Shown here piece by piece: positions 24,658 through 32,809 of a DNA stretch of 41,252 bases. The stretch's first letter is position 1. Every line of letters starts with the position of its first letter. The DNA comes from Candidatus Moraniibacteriota bacterium. Its GTDB lineage: Bacteria > Patescibacteriota > Minisyncoccia > CAIUEV01 > JAHKAQ01. Under the pieces are notes generated by a model. It was not told the DNA's origin. It did no database searches and saw nothing but the letters and a program-made list of their open reading frames with translations. The stretch spans positions 1 through 41,252 of the forward strand of contig WJJI01000042.1 of NCBI GenBank assembly GCA_014729795.1. Direction: 5' to 3'. Both the position numbers and the translations under genes were made by a program.

Positions 24658-26352
24658 TTATTGATTTCTTTTAATAATGGTATCTTTAAGGTTGTTGCCA
24701 GGCGGTACCATAGGAAAAACGCAATCTTCTTCTCCGATAATGAATTCCATGAAAAAGCTTTGTTTTTTATCTAGCGCCGCTTGTTTTATAATTTTTTGGG
24801 CTTTTGGCCAATCCGCGGCTCGCTCAGCCTTGATGTTATAGGCTTGAGCTAAGGCGATAAAATTTGGGTTAACCAGTTTGGTGGCGCAATAATTTTTTTT
24901 GAAAAACATTTCTTGCCATTGTCTGACCATACCCAAATAACCATTGTTAAGCAGAACTATTTTAATTGGCAACTGGTGCTCCATGATAGTGCCTAACTCT
25001 TGAATATTCATTTGAATGCCGCCATCGCCCACGATAGCCCAGACTTGAGCCCTGGGATCGGCAAATTGAGCGCCAATAGCGGCGGGTAAACCATAGCCCA
25101 TTGAGCCTAAACCCCCGGAACTGAGAAGCTGATTGGGATTTTGAAAATTGTAAAACTGAGCGGCCCACATTTGGTTTTGCCCAACATCAGAAGCGATAAC
25201 GGCTTGGCTTTTGGTTTGTTTATCGATTTCTTTGATAATGTCTTGAGCCATTAAGTGTTTGGTTTTTTGGGCGCGGGTGGCTTTCTTAACCAGAGATTGT
25301 CGATGATCTCGGCTCCAGGTGGCAACTTTAGCCAACCAGCGTTCATGTTTTTTGGCCGGAAGATTTTGATTCAAACGTTTAAGAATTTGTTTACAGTCTC
25401 CGGGCAAAGCAACATCAACCAAAGTATTTTTGCCGATTTCGGCCGGATCGATATCTATGTGAATCACATTAGCGTCTTGAGCGAATTCATCAATTTTACC
25501 GGTAATGCGATCATCAAAACGCAAGCCAATACCAATAATCAGATCAGCGTTATGAACCGCATAATTTGCCCAAGCCATACCGTGCATTCCAAGCATGCCA
25601 ATACATAATGGATGGCTTTGAGGCAGAGATCCAATACCTAAGAGAGTGGAAATAACCGGAATTTGCGAGGTTTCAGCCAATTGTTTCAATTCGGTCCAAG
25701 CTCGAGCGATTAAAACCCCGTGACCGGCAATAATAACCGGGCGAGCTGATTTTTTGATTAAATCAACCGCTTGATCAACGCTTGTTTGCTTTGGCTCTTT
25801 AGGCAGTTGATAACCCGGTAGATTAATATTTTGAGGATAATTAAACTCCTTGAGATTTTGTTTGAAAATATCGCCGGGAATATCGATGTGCACTGGCCGG
25901 GGTCGACCTGTGGAGGCTAAATGAAAAGCATGTTTTATGGTTTGCGGCAATTCTTTGACGTTTTCCACAAAATAATTGTGCTTGACTATGGGTTGGGTAA
26001 TCCCGGTAATATCAACCTCTTGGAAAGCGTCTGTGCCGACCATATCCCGATCAACTTGACAGGTAATGGCTACCATGCCCACCGAATCCATGTAAGCATT
26101 GGCAACCCCGGTTATTAAATTAGTGGCCCCGGGACCGGATGTGGTTAGACATACGCCCGGGCGACCGGTAACGCGATAATAAGCGTCAGCCATCATAGCG
26201 GCTCCTTGTTCGTGACGAGGCAAAATATGCTTAATCTGAGGATAATCTTTAAGTTTATCATGTAAGGCAATGGTTTTGCCGCCCGGATAACCAAAAATTA
26301 AATCTACTTTTTCCTTAATCAGAGATTTTAATAAAATATCGGCGCCAGTCAT
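24658..26352 (-). CDS. ilvB: Acetolactate synthase catalytic (large) subunit
   Basis: A ThDP-dependent enzyme that condenses two pyruvates, or pyruvate and 2-oxobutanoate. The N-domain has FGYPGGKTIALHDKL and the catalytic Glu in LPRHEQGAAMMADAY, then GVCLTTSGPGATNLITG. The central FAD-type domain has VIIAGHGVL. The C-terminal ThDP domain has SSGGLGSMGYGLPAAIGA and the metal motif GDGGIQMNIQEL through LLNNGYLGMVRQWQ. The 564-residue length is normal. It overlaps nothing and is 2 nt before ilvN. Confidence 0.96.
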   Translation of the reverse strand: MTGADILLKSLIKEKVDLIFGYPGGKTIALHDKLKDYPQIKHILPRHEQGAAMMADAYYRVTGRPGVCLTTSGPGATNLITGVANAYMDSVGMVAITCQVDRDMVGTDAFQEVDITGITQPIVKHNYFVENVKELPQTIKHAFHLASTGRPRPVHIDIPGDIFKQNLKEFNYPQNINLPGYQLPKEPKQTSVDQAVDLIKKSARPVIIAGHGVLIARAWTELKQLAETSQIPVISTLLGIGSLPQSHPLCIGMLGMHGMAWANYAVHNADLIIGIGLRFDDRITGKIDEFAQDANVIHIDIDPAEIGKNTLVDVALPGDCKQILKRLNQNLPAKKHERWLAKVATWSRDHRQSLVKKATRAQKTKHLMAQDIIKEIDKQTKSQAVIASDVGQNQMWAAQFYNFQNPNQLLSSGGLGSMGYGLPAAIGAQFADPRAQVWAIVGDGGIQMNIQELGTIMEHQLPIKIVLLNNGYLGMVRQWQEMFFKKNYCATKLVNPNFIALAQAYNIKAERAADWPKAQKIIKQAALDKKQSFFMEFIIGEEDCVFPMVPPGNNLKDTIIKRNQ

Positions 26353-26384
26353 AGGTAAGTTATAAGATTAATGGTTAATAATAA

Positions 26385-28055
26385 TTAGGATTGGCTTTTT
26401 AAGACCGCTCCTTGAGCAGCGCTGGTTACCAATTGTTGGTATTGAGCTAACCAGCCTGATTTAAATTTGGATTTAGGCGGTAGCCATTTCCGCTTTCTTT
26501 TGTTTAATTCAGCTTTGCTAACTTGAACATTGATTTTTCTTTTCGGTAAATCAATCTTGATTAAGTCGCCATTCTGGATTAAGGCAATGACGCCGCCTTG
26601 TTGAGCTTCGGGGGAAACATGACCTATGCTAATTCCACGAGTGCCGCCTGAAAAACGACCATCAGAAATTAAGGCAATTTTGTCTCCCAAGCCTTTGCCA
26701 GAAATGGCTGCGGTTAACGCCAAAGACTCTCGCATGCCAGGACCGCCCTTGGGGCCTTCATATCGTACGATCAAGACATCGCCGGCTTTAATTTGGTCTT
26801 GTTTAAACGCTTGCATGGCTTGGCCTTCACCATCAAAAACTTTTGCTTTGCCAGAAAAACGTTGAAGATTGCTTGAAATAGCGCCCACTTTAATCACACA
26901 GCCTTGTTCGGCTAAATTACCCTTAAGAATAAAAATACCCCCTTGTTTGCGATACGGTTTTGTTTTCGAACGAACAACGTCTGGTAGAAACACAGGAGAT
27001 TGTTTTGCAATAGCCTGAGTTGAGCTTAAATTTACAGTAGGGTTACTTTCGATGTCGGATTGAAGACGGTTTAAAACCGCGGGAATGCCGCCAGCAGCTT
27101 CCAGATCTTCCATCATGTAATCTCCGCCGGGTCTAAGGGAAGTGATTTGGGGAATTTCATGGCTAATTTTGTTAAAAACCTCTAAGTCAATCGGTACTTC
27201 GGCGGCGTGAGCTATGGCCGGGATGTGCAGAGTGGTGTTGGTTGAACCGCCCAAGGCTAGATCAACGCGAATGGCATTGCGAATGGCCTTTTTATTGAGA
27301 ATTTTCCTGGCAGTCAAGCCCTTTTTAACCAAAGTAACAACCCGCTCTCCGGACTCGTAAGCAAGGCGGGCTTTTTTAGCAGAAGATTCCATAGCAGTAG
27401 CGCAGCCGGTCAAGCTCATGCCCATTACCTCGGTTAAACAATTCATAGTGTTGGCTGTGTATAACCCTTGGCAGGAACCTCCGCCGGGGCAAGCTTCGCA
27501 CTCGATTGCTTCTACTTGTTCTTTGGATATTTTACCAGCATAATATTTACCTACTGATTCAAAGGTGTCTCGCACTAAAGAAAGTTTTTTTTGCCCTTGA
27601 AAAAGGCCGGAACGCATTGGTCCTGCGGTAACAACAACCGTGGGCAAGTCTAACCGAGCTGCGGCCATCAACATACCAGGGGTAATTTTATCACAATTGG
27701 TAAGCAACACTAAACCATCTAATTGATGGGCGTTGGTTATGGACTCAACCATATTGGCGATCAAATCACGGGAGGGCAAAGAATAATGCATGCCGCCATG
27801 ACCCATAGCAATGCCGTCGCAAATGCCCGGCACCGAGAATAAAAAAGGGACACCGCCGCCGGAACAAACTCCTTGTTCGATTTTCCTTTCCAAAGAGCGC
27901 ATGTTAATGTGGCCCGGAACTAAATCGGTGAAAGAACTACAAACTCCGATAAAAGGCCGGTTCATTTGATTTTTACTCACACCGGTTGCGTACAGCAAAG
28001 CTCGATTGGCGGTACAATCAACTCCTTTTTTTATTTGATTAGATCTAGTTTTCAT
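26385..28055 (-). CDS. ilvD: Dihydroxy-acid dehydratase
   Basis: Third step of valine/isoleucine synthesis: dehydration of dihydroxy acids to 2-oxo acids by an iron-sulfur enzyme. The N-terminal [20 protein letters not shown], the cluster cysteines in [19 protein letters not shown] and [21 protein letters not shown], and the C-terminal [21 protein letters not shown] are all present. At 556 residues it is the short, [2Fe-2S]-type length; the cluster type is inferred from length only. It lies between ilvE and ilvB in the operon. Confidence 0.95.
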   Translation of the reverse strand: MKTRSNQIKKGVDCTANRALLYATGVSKNQMNRPFIGVCSSFTDLVPGHINMRSLERKIEQGVCSGGGVPFLFSVPGICDGIAMGHGGMHYSLPSRDLIANMVESITNAHQLDGLVLLTNCDKITPGMLMAAARLDLPTVVVTAGPMRSGLFQGQKKLSLVRDTFESVGKYYAGKISKEQVEAIECEACPGGGSCQGLYTANTMNCLTEVMGMSLTGCATAMESSAKKARLAYESGERVVTLVKKGLTARKILNKKAIRNAIRVDLALGGSTNTTLHIPAIAHAAEVPIDLEVFNKISHEIPQITSLRPGGDYMMEDLEAAGGIPAVLNRLQSDIESNPTVNLSSTQAIAKQSPVFLPDVVRSKTKPYRKQGGIFILKGNLAEQGCVIKVGAISSNLQRFSGKAKVFDGEGQAMQAFKQDQIKAGDVLIVRYEGPKGGPGMRESLALTAAISGKGLGDKIALISDGRFSGGTRGISIGHVSPEAQQGGVIALIQNGDLIKIDLPKRKINVQVSKAELNKRKRKWLPPKSKFKSGWLAQYQQLVTSAAQGAVLKSQS

Positions 28056-28079
28056 GGAAAATATTTACTTAATTGATAA

Positions 28080-29021
28080 TTATTTTGAAACCCTAATTGG
28101 CGTTAGCCATGAGGCATATTTTTGATCGCGTCCTTGCACGATATTAAAAAATAAATCTTTGATTTTGCGAGTCATAGGCCCAAGCTTACCATTGCCTATT
28201 AACCTTTGATCAACCGATTTAATCCAACTAACTTGAGCGGCGGTACCGGTAAAAAACAATTCATCGCTAGCATAAAGCTGAGAACGATCAAATTTACGTT
28301 CTTGCGTTTCAAAACCAAGCTCGTTTTGAGCTAGATGAAGGATGCTTCTTCGAGTTATACCCGCTAGGTTGTTGGCTTCAAGCGGCGGAGTGTACAAAAC
28401 TTTATTTTTAACCATAAAAATATTGGCGCCGCTACCCTCACAAACGCTACCATCGGGATTCATCAAAATAGCATCATCGTAACCGTTGTTGGTGGCTTCA
28501 TATTTAGCTAAGGAGGAATTTACGTAGAGCCCGGTGACTTTGGCTTTCACGGAAATGGAATTATCAGGAGTTCTTAACCAACTGGAAACCATGACTTTTA
28601 TGCCTTTGCTGGTGTCTAAATATTCCCCCAGCGGCTGCATATAGATTGACATTTGATCATTAGCCCGAGTAAAAGTGGGAACAATGGTCGGGTCGGCTGA
28701 ATAGACATTGGGTCGATAATAACAATTAGTTTTAACTTGGTTCTTTTTGGTTAGATTGGTGATGATCTTTTTAAATTCAGCATAACTCATATTCCACTTA
28801 AAAGGAATGATTTTAACTGCGTCCAGCATACGATTATAGTGATCTTGAAGACGAAAAACATTAACGGTTTGGCTCACAGGTTCATAATAGCCCTTGATAC
28901 CTGCAAAGATTGCTTGTCCATATTGGAAAGCCTTAACAGTAATAGGAATTTTGGCCTTTTCCAGCTTGGTGACTTTGCCCTCAAAGTAGGCGTAAGGATA
29001 GGGTGGGTCAAGTTTTTTCAT
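28080..29021 (-). CDS. ilvE: Branched-chain amino acid aminotransferase (class IV)
   Basis: A PLP-dependent fold-IV transaminase, the last step to valine, isoleucine and leucine. PYPYAYFEGKVTKLEKAKI at the start, FQYGQAIFAGIKGY, RLQDHYNRML, the PLP-Lys region YVNSSLAKYEATNNGYDDAI, CEGSGANIFMV and LAGITRRSILHLA are diagnostic. The C-terminal ELFFTGTAAQVSWI is normal. It is the first gene of the operon and is preceded by the attenuator at 29111-29222. No leu genes or threonine deaminase are visible in the window, so only the valine route is complete here. Confidence 0.95.
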   Translation of the reverse strand: MKKLDPPYPYAYFEGKVTKLEKAKIPITVKAFQYGQAIFAGIKGYYEPVSQTVNVFRLQDHYNRMLDAVKIIPFKWNMSYAEFKKIITNLTKKNQVKTNCYYRPNVYSADPTIVPTFTRANDQMSIYMQPLGEYLDTSKGIKVMVSSWLRTPDNSISVKAKVTGLYVNSSLAKYEATNNGYDDAILMNPDGSVCEGSGANIFMVKNKVLYTPPLEANNLAGITRRSILHLAQNELGFETQERKFDRSQLYASDELFFTGTAAQVSWIKSVDQRLIGNGKLGPMTRKIKDLFFNIVQGRDQKYASWLTPIRVSK

Positions 29022-29110
29022 GATTTTTTTGATATGATTAATGTTTAATTTTAGCAGAAAATCGTACCGTATCGCGAGTTTAGTTTAAATAATGTGTAAA
29101 GAGCTGTAAA

Positions 29111-29165
29111 AAATTAAAAAAACCGCCGGATAGGCGGTCAGCTTTACACAGCAAAACTAACCACC
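29111..29165 (-). promoter_or_regulatory. Transcription attenuator of the ilv operon (antiterminator/terminator switch)
   Basis: On the minus-strand transcript, ACCGCC (29133-29138) and GGCGGT (29122-29127) pair around a 5-nt loop. A U7 run and further U-rich sequence follow: an intrinsic terminator 90 nt before ilvE. Immediately after the leader-peptide stop, GGUGGUUAG (29157-29165) can pair over nine consecutive positions, including G-U pairs, with CUGACCGCC (29133-29141). It would thereby sequester the 5' arm of the terminator. A ribosome that reaches the stop would cover the first arm and allow termination; one stalled on the Ile/Val/Leu codons would leave it free. An outer stem (GUGUAAAG with CUUUACAC) can enclose the terminator in read-through transcripts. 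Confidence 0.75.
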
Positions 29166-29222
29166 TTATGGGGTCAACACGATGATTTTCACCAATTGTC
29201 GCATATTTTTGCTGGCAATCAT
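29166..29222 (-). CDS. ilv leader peptide (18 aa)
   Basis: ATG at 29222 to TAA at 29166-29168 encodes MIASKNMRQLVKIIVLTP. A shorter product of 12 residues would start at the internal ATG (29204). Six of the seven codons in LVKIIVL specify Leu, Val or Ile, just before the stop. This is the composition expected of a leader that senses charged branched-chain tRNAs. It lies about 30-50 nt after the predicted transcription start and directly before the antiterminator arm. No Shine-Dalgarno sequence precedes it, as for most genes here. Product function as a peptide is not expected. Confidence 0.7.
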   Translation of the reverse strand: MIASKNMRQLVKIIVLTP

Positions 29223-29261
29223 TGCTGGTCGATTAAGTCTTATTGATCTTTTTGTGATTAT

Positions 29262-29290
29262 AAGATAGCTGATCTAAATAAAATTGTCAA
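29262..29290 (-). promoter_or_regulatory. Sigma70-type promoter of the ilv operon
   Basis: Minus-strand TTGACA (29285-29290), a 17-nt spacer, then TATCTT (29262-29267). A perfect TATAAT overlaps at 29257-29262 but at 22-nt spacing. Either gives a start near 29250-29255, with the leader peptide beginning a few tens of bases later. The promoter begins 20 bp after the stop of the upstream gene. Confidence 0.65.
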
Positions 29291-29309
29291 AAATACTACA
29301 ATAAAACGA

Positions 29310-30374
29310 TTATTTTTGCAGCTCGGCTCCGTGAATATAGAATTCATTGATTAATCTTTCCACCTTTTCAAATTTACCGGTGAGAATAAATCGGCGATAA
29401 AAAAAGCTAATCAATAAATTCAAAAAGAAGAGAATACCGGGTAGTAAAAACAGGATTTTAATAACAGTGAGTAAAAATTGATACTCGGTTGAATCTTGAA
29501 AGTTATAACTGAACGCATTTTGATCAATAGAGGAGCTGAGAGGAAAATAATATATCAATACAAAACTCAAACTTAGGATTAAGTAAAAAATGGTTAAATT
29601 AAAAATAAAAAATTTAAATTTAACTAATAAATGGGGTAGGGCTTGTTTTTCCAACTTGATTAAAGACTGCTCAACTTCTCGGTTGGCATCGGTTGGTTTT
29701 TCGCCAAAAAGCTGAACATAGCGGTTAGGGATAAAGATTTTTTTGGGTCGATATAAATACCACAACAACTCCCCGACTTCCAAACCTTGTTCGGTGATGG
29801 CAATAGCGCCGTTGGTCTTTGTCGCAAAGCCCTTGGAAACAAGATTGGCAAAAATTTGATCAATACCGCAGTTTAAGATTTCATTTTGTGAAACCAGGAA
29901 TTTGTGTAATTTGTCTTGGGTTTTACCCTCTAAAGTTTGAATGTTTTCCGGAAAAGCTTTTTTGATAACTTCTCGCTCATTAACATCGGCTTCAAGATAC
30001 TTTTCTTTAATGGAGCGCAGCTCGGTTCTAATTTCTTCAGCCGGTTTTTGCTTGACTTTGTTTTTTTCTTCTTCCAGCTCCATGTAAGTATATTCTGGAT
30101 ACATTTGCGGGATGGAATCCAGATATCTTTGGCGGTATTTTTCTTCTTCGCTTAGGAAGTTGCTTTTTTGAATCGCGTTGCTAAGGTTTTGATGAAAACA
30201 ATAACTTAAAAAAAGGATCTTTTTTTCAATTTCCCAGCTAGGCAGTTGGTGTTGCGAATTTTTACCGCCTTGGGTAATGATTTTTAAACGGCTAAAATAA
30301 CTTTGATTTAACTTCTCAATAATTGAGTAAGTTTTTGAGGTTTTTAAAAACGGTAAGTTGAGCAAAAAATCCAT
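29310..30374 (-). CDS. Unknown protein: winged-helix-like segment plus two C-terminal membrane helices
   Basis: I do not recognise this family. It has 354 residues. The central part is charged and probably helical (residues about 70-150, many Glu/Lys). A segment around 175-205 (IDQIFANLVSKGFATKTNG followed by ITEQGLEVGELLW) looks like a MarR/PadR-style winged helix. Two hydrophobic segments of about 25 residues lie near the C-terminus (FIFNLTIFYLILSLSFVLIY and LFLLPGILFFLNLLISFF) with a short polar tail. It could be a membrane-tethered regulator, but DNA binding is not shown. It lies directly upstream of the ilv promoter and downstream of the Trm9-like gene on the same strand, 37 nt from it. 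Confidence 0.6.
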   Translation of the reverse strand: MDFLLNLPFLKTSKTYSIIEKLNQSYFSRLKIITQGGKNSQHQLPSWEIEKKILFLSYCFHQNLSNAIQKSNFLSEEEKYRQRYLDSIPQMYPEYTYMELEEEKNKVKQKPAEEIRTELRSIKEKYLEADVNEREVIKKAFPENIQTLEGKTQDKLHKFLVSQNEILNCGIDQIFANLVSKGFATKTNGAIAITEQGLEVGELLWYLYRPKKIFIPNRYVQLFGEKPTDANREVEQSLIKLEKQALPHLLVKFKFFIFNLTIFYLILSLSFVLIYYFPLSSSIDQNAFSYNFQDSTEYQFLLTVIKILFLLPGILFFLNLLISFFYRRFILTGKFEKVERLINEFYIHGAELQK

Positions 30375-30411
30375 TACAATAATCAGTTAAATTTTAGGTA
30401 AGCCGATTATT

Positions 30412-31095
30412 TTATCCAGATTTTGTTTTTTTGGCAATACAAAATAAATTAGCCGGCAGATTGTTTCTCTTGGTTACGCCTTTTTTAACTATTGTTAGAC
30501 CTCGGTTTTTAATGAAACAAGCCAATTCGGAAGCATTCCAATTATAAATAAAGCGCTTAAAAAGAGTTTTGCCGGTTGAGTCTTTAAAAGGTATGTAAGC
30601 TTGCTTTTGGTTTAAGAATAATTTTTGGTAGGCGGGTTTTAATTTTTTTAAACTCCAAACAGTGATGATTAGGAAACCACCTGGCTTTAAAAGATTTACT
30701 AATCTTTTAAGGATCAGTTGGCGCGTTGGACCGGCCGGGAAATGATGAAAAACCCCAAGACTAACCGCTAAATCAAACTTTTGCTTGATTTTGGTTAAAG
30801 TTTGACCCGAGTAGTGAACTTTTCCGAAAACATAGTCAGGATATTTTTTTTGAGCTTGCTTTAACATTGCTCGGGAGGCATCAACCCCTAAATAATTTTC
30901 AGGCAAAGGTTTTAAAAAGTCAATTAGCCGGCCATTGCCACAACCATAATCCAAGAGCTTGTCATTTTTGCCGTAATAATGCTTAATAAAAGCAAGATCA
31001 GACCAAAAATAGTCACGGGTTTGGCTAAAAGCTTGAGCGGTCAGATCATAACCTTGAACGGTTTTGTGATAAATTGTTTGGTTTGAGCAAGACAT
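30412..31095 (-). CDS. Trm9/ALKBH8-like SAM-dependent methyltransferase, putative tRNA wobble-uridine methylase
   Basis: A class I methyltransferase of 227 residues. The SAM motif I is LLDYGCGNGRL (48-57). Beyond general methyltransferase features it follows eukaryotic Trm9: YDLTAQAFSQTRDYFW near the start, YLGVDASRAMLKQA, SLGVFHHFPA in the position of the VVHHW motif, GGFLIITVWSLKK, a YIPF motif, then an RF-Y-W segment before SELACFIKNRG. Trm9 converts cm5U34 to mcm5U34 in tRNA. It is divergently paired with an Elp3 gene, the enzyme that makes cm5U, with fewer than 70 nt between their starts. The context strongly supports a joint role in wobble modification. A different small-molecule or RNA substrate is possible. 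Confidence 0.7.
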   Translation of the reverse strand: MSCSNQTIYHKTVQGYDLTAQAFSQTRDYFWSDLAFIKHYYGKNDKLLDYGCGNGRLIDFLKPLPENYLGVDASRAMLKQAQKKYPDYVFGKVHYSGQTLTKIKQKFDLAVSLGVFHHFPAGPTRQLILKRLVNLLKPGGFLIITVWSLKKLKPAYQKLFLNQKQAYIPFKDSTGKTLFKRFIYNWNASELACFIKNRGLTIVKKGVTKRNNLPANLFCIAKKTKSG

Positions 31096-31159
31096 GAATT
31101 GATGGTTTCCAAAAATTAATGTTAATTTGATTGATCAGCTTAAAATAACATATTTAGCA

Positions 31160-32770
31160 ATGATAAAAAAGGCTTTGGATAATTTAATAACTAAAATTTC
31201 TGAGATTGAACATGCCGACGAGCAAACGCTTAAAAAGCTAAAGCTTGATACAGCAAAAAAATACCGAATAGACACGCCAAGAAACGAAGCGATAAGAAAT
31301 CGCTATAATCAATTATTAAAGGCGGGTAAATTGAAGGCGGACCAAAGGCTAGAGAATTTATTGATTCAAAAAAAAGTACGCAGCTTGTCTGGAGTAAGTG
31401 TGGTCGCGGTTTTAACTAAGCCTTATGCTTGTAAAAATAATTGTTTGTATTGTCCAGATGAACAAGGTATGCCAAAAAGTTATTTGTCTAATGAGCCAGC
31501 GGTTATGCGAGCGATTAGGTTGGGGTTTCGGCCTTTTAAACAAGTTCAAAAAAGGATTGAAATTTTACAGTATAACGGACACGACACATCAAAAATCGAA
31601 TTAATAGTAATGGGCGGTACTTTTGCTCACTTGCCCAAAAAATATCAATTTTGGTTTGTGGCTAACTGTTATCGAGCCGCTAATGTTTGGGCAAACAAAG
31701 GAAAAAAACAGATTCCCTTGAGTTTAAGCTTTGAACAAATAAAGAAAAAATTGGAGCTGGAAAAAACCGCTAACATAACCGCGGCTAAAAGAATAGTGGG
31801 TTTAACCCTGGAGACTCGGCCTGACACTCTTGATTTAAAAGAATTGTTGAAATATAGGGAAATGGGCACAACAAGAATTGAAATTGGAGTCCAATCAATC
31901 TTTAATCGGAATCTAAAGAAGAGTCAACGAGGTCACGGGGTGCAAGCAACAAAACAAGCCACGAAATTGATGAAAGATTTGGGGTATAAAATTAATTACC
32001 ACATGATGCCGGGTTTACCTGGCTGGACTGAAAAAAAGGATCTGGAAATGTTTAAACAGCTTTTCCATAAACAAGACTTTCAGCCTGACATGTTAAAAAT
32101 ATATCCTTGCGTTGTGGTGGCTAACGCTCCCTTGTATCGATTATGGCGGCGGGGTAAATATCGGCCATACACTAATGAAAAGTTGGAAAGCTTGCTTTTA
32201 AAGATTAAGAAGATGATTCCGGAATACGTAAGAATTACTAGATTAATCAGAGATATACCCACGGTTTCAATTAAAGCAGGCCCGGACATACCGAATTTAA
32301 GACAAAAATTAAAATCAAGAAAAATTCAGTGTTGTTGTATTCGTTGTCGGGAGGTAGGAAGGTTTGCAAAAATTGATAATGAAAAAATAAAAATTGAACG
32401 TATTGACTATCAAGCATCAGGGGGGAAAGAAATTTTTTTACAAGCAGTAAGCGGCAAAAATAAAAAACTGCACGCTTTTTTGAGACTAAGAAAACCGGGG
32501 CAAGCTTTAATTAAAGAATTACAAGCATGTTCGATAATTAGAGAACTGCACAGTTATGGTAAAGTGGCGCCAATTGGAAAAACCGAAAAACACACCTCTC
32601 AACACAAGGGTTTGGGCAAGCAACTGATTAAAAAAGCTGAAAAAATCACCAAACAAGAATTTGGCTTGAATAGAATTGCGGTTATAGCAGCTTGGGGAAC
32701 TATCGCCTACTATAGAAAAGCCGGATTCAGGCTAAAAAAGCTGTATATGGTAAAAAACTTATCAAGATAG
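31160..32770 (+). CDS. elp3: Elp3-like tRNA uridine-34 carboxymethyltransferase (radical SAM + GNAT)
   Basis: The full Elp3 architecture is visible. A basic N-terminal tRNA-binding region leads to a radical-SAM cluster motif C-x3-C-x2-C (KPYACKNNCLYCP; cysteines 91, 95 and 98 from this start). The next block is EPAVMRAIRLGFRPFKQVQ, then IVMGGTFAHLP, GLTLETRPDTL, RIEIGVQSIFN and YHMMPGLPGWT. A Cys-rich zinc site CCCIRC follows. A C-terminal GNAT domain has HTSQHKGLGKQLIKKAE and AYYRKAGFRL. Elp3 uses acetyl-CoA and SAM to form cm5U34 in tRNA. Bacterial and archaeal Elp3 can work without Elp1/2/4-6, and none of those are here. An in-frame TTG at 31127 would add 11 residues; the ATG at 31160 is preferred. 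The gene converges with rodA. Confidence 0.92.
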   Translation: MIKKALDNLITKISEIEHADEQTLKKLKLDTAKKYRIDTPRNEAIRNRYNQLLKAGKLKADQRLENLLIQKKVRSLSGVSVVAVLTKPYACKNNCLYCPDEQGMPKSYLSNEPAVMRAIRLGFRPFKQVQKRIEILQYNGHDTSKIELIVMGGTFAHLPKKYQFWFVANCYRAANVWANKGKKQIPLSLSFEQIKKKLELEKTANITAAKRIVGLTLETRPDTLDLKELLKYREMGTTRIEIGVQSIFNRNLKKSQRGHGVQATKQATKLMKDLGYKINYHMMPGLPGWTEKKDLEMFKQLFHKQDFQPDMLKIYPCVVVANAPLYRLWRRGKYRPYTNEKLESLLLKIKKMIPEYVRITRLIRDIPTVSIKAGPDIPNLRQKLKSRKIQCCCIRCREVGRFAKIDNEKIKIERIDYQASGGKEIFLQAVSGKNKKLHAFLRLRKPGQALIKELQACSIIRELHSYGKVAPIGKTEKHTSQHKGLGKQLIKKAEKITKQEFGLNRIAVIAAWGTIAYYRKAGFRLKKLYMVKNLSR

Positions 32771-32809
32771 GCCGTGAGTTTGACTTTTTAATATTGAAAA
32801 AACATAAAT

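Noticed and set aside
29111-29262. T-box riboswitch controlling the ilv operon (GGUGGUUAG and ACCGCC recall the T-box sequence)
   Set aside because: The contiguous T-box AGGGUGGNACCGCG is absent. The leader before it is only about 90 nt, too short for a Stem I with specifier loop, and I see no AGUA/GA motif. The leader ORF rich in branched-chain codons fits peptide attenuation better.
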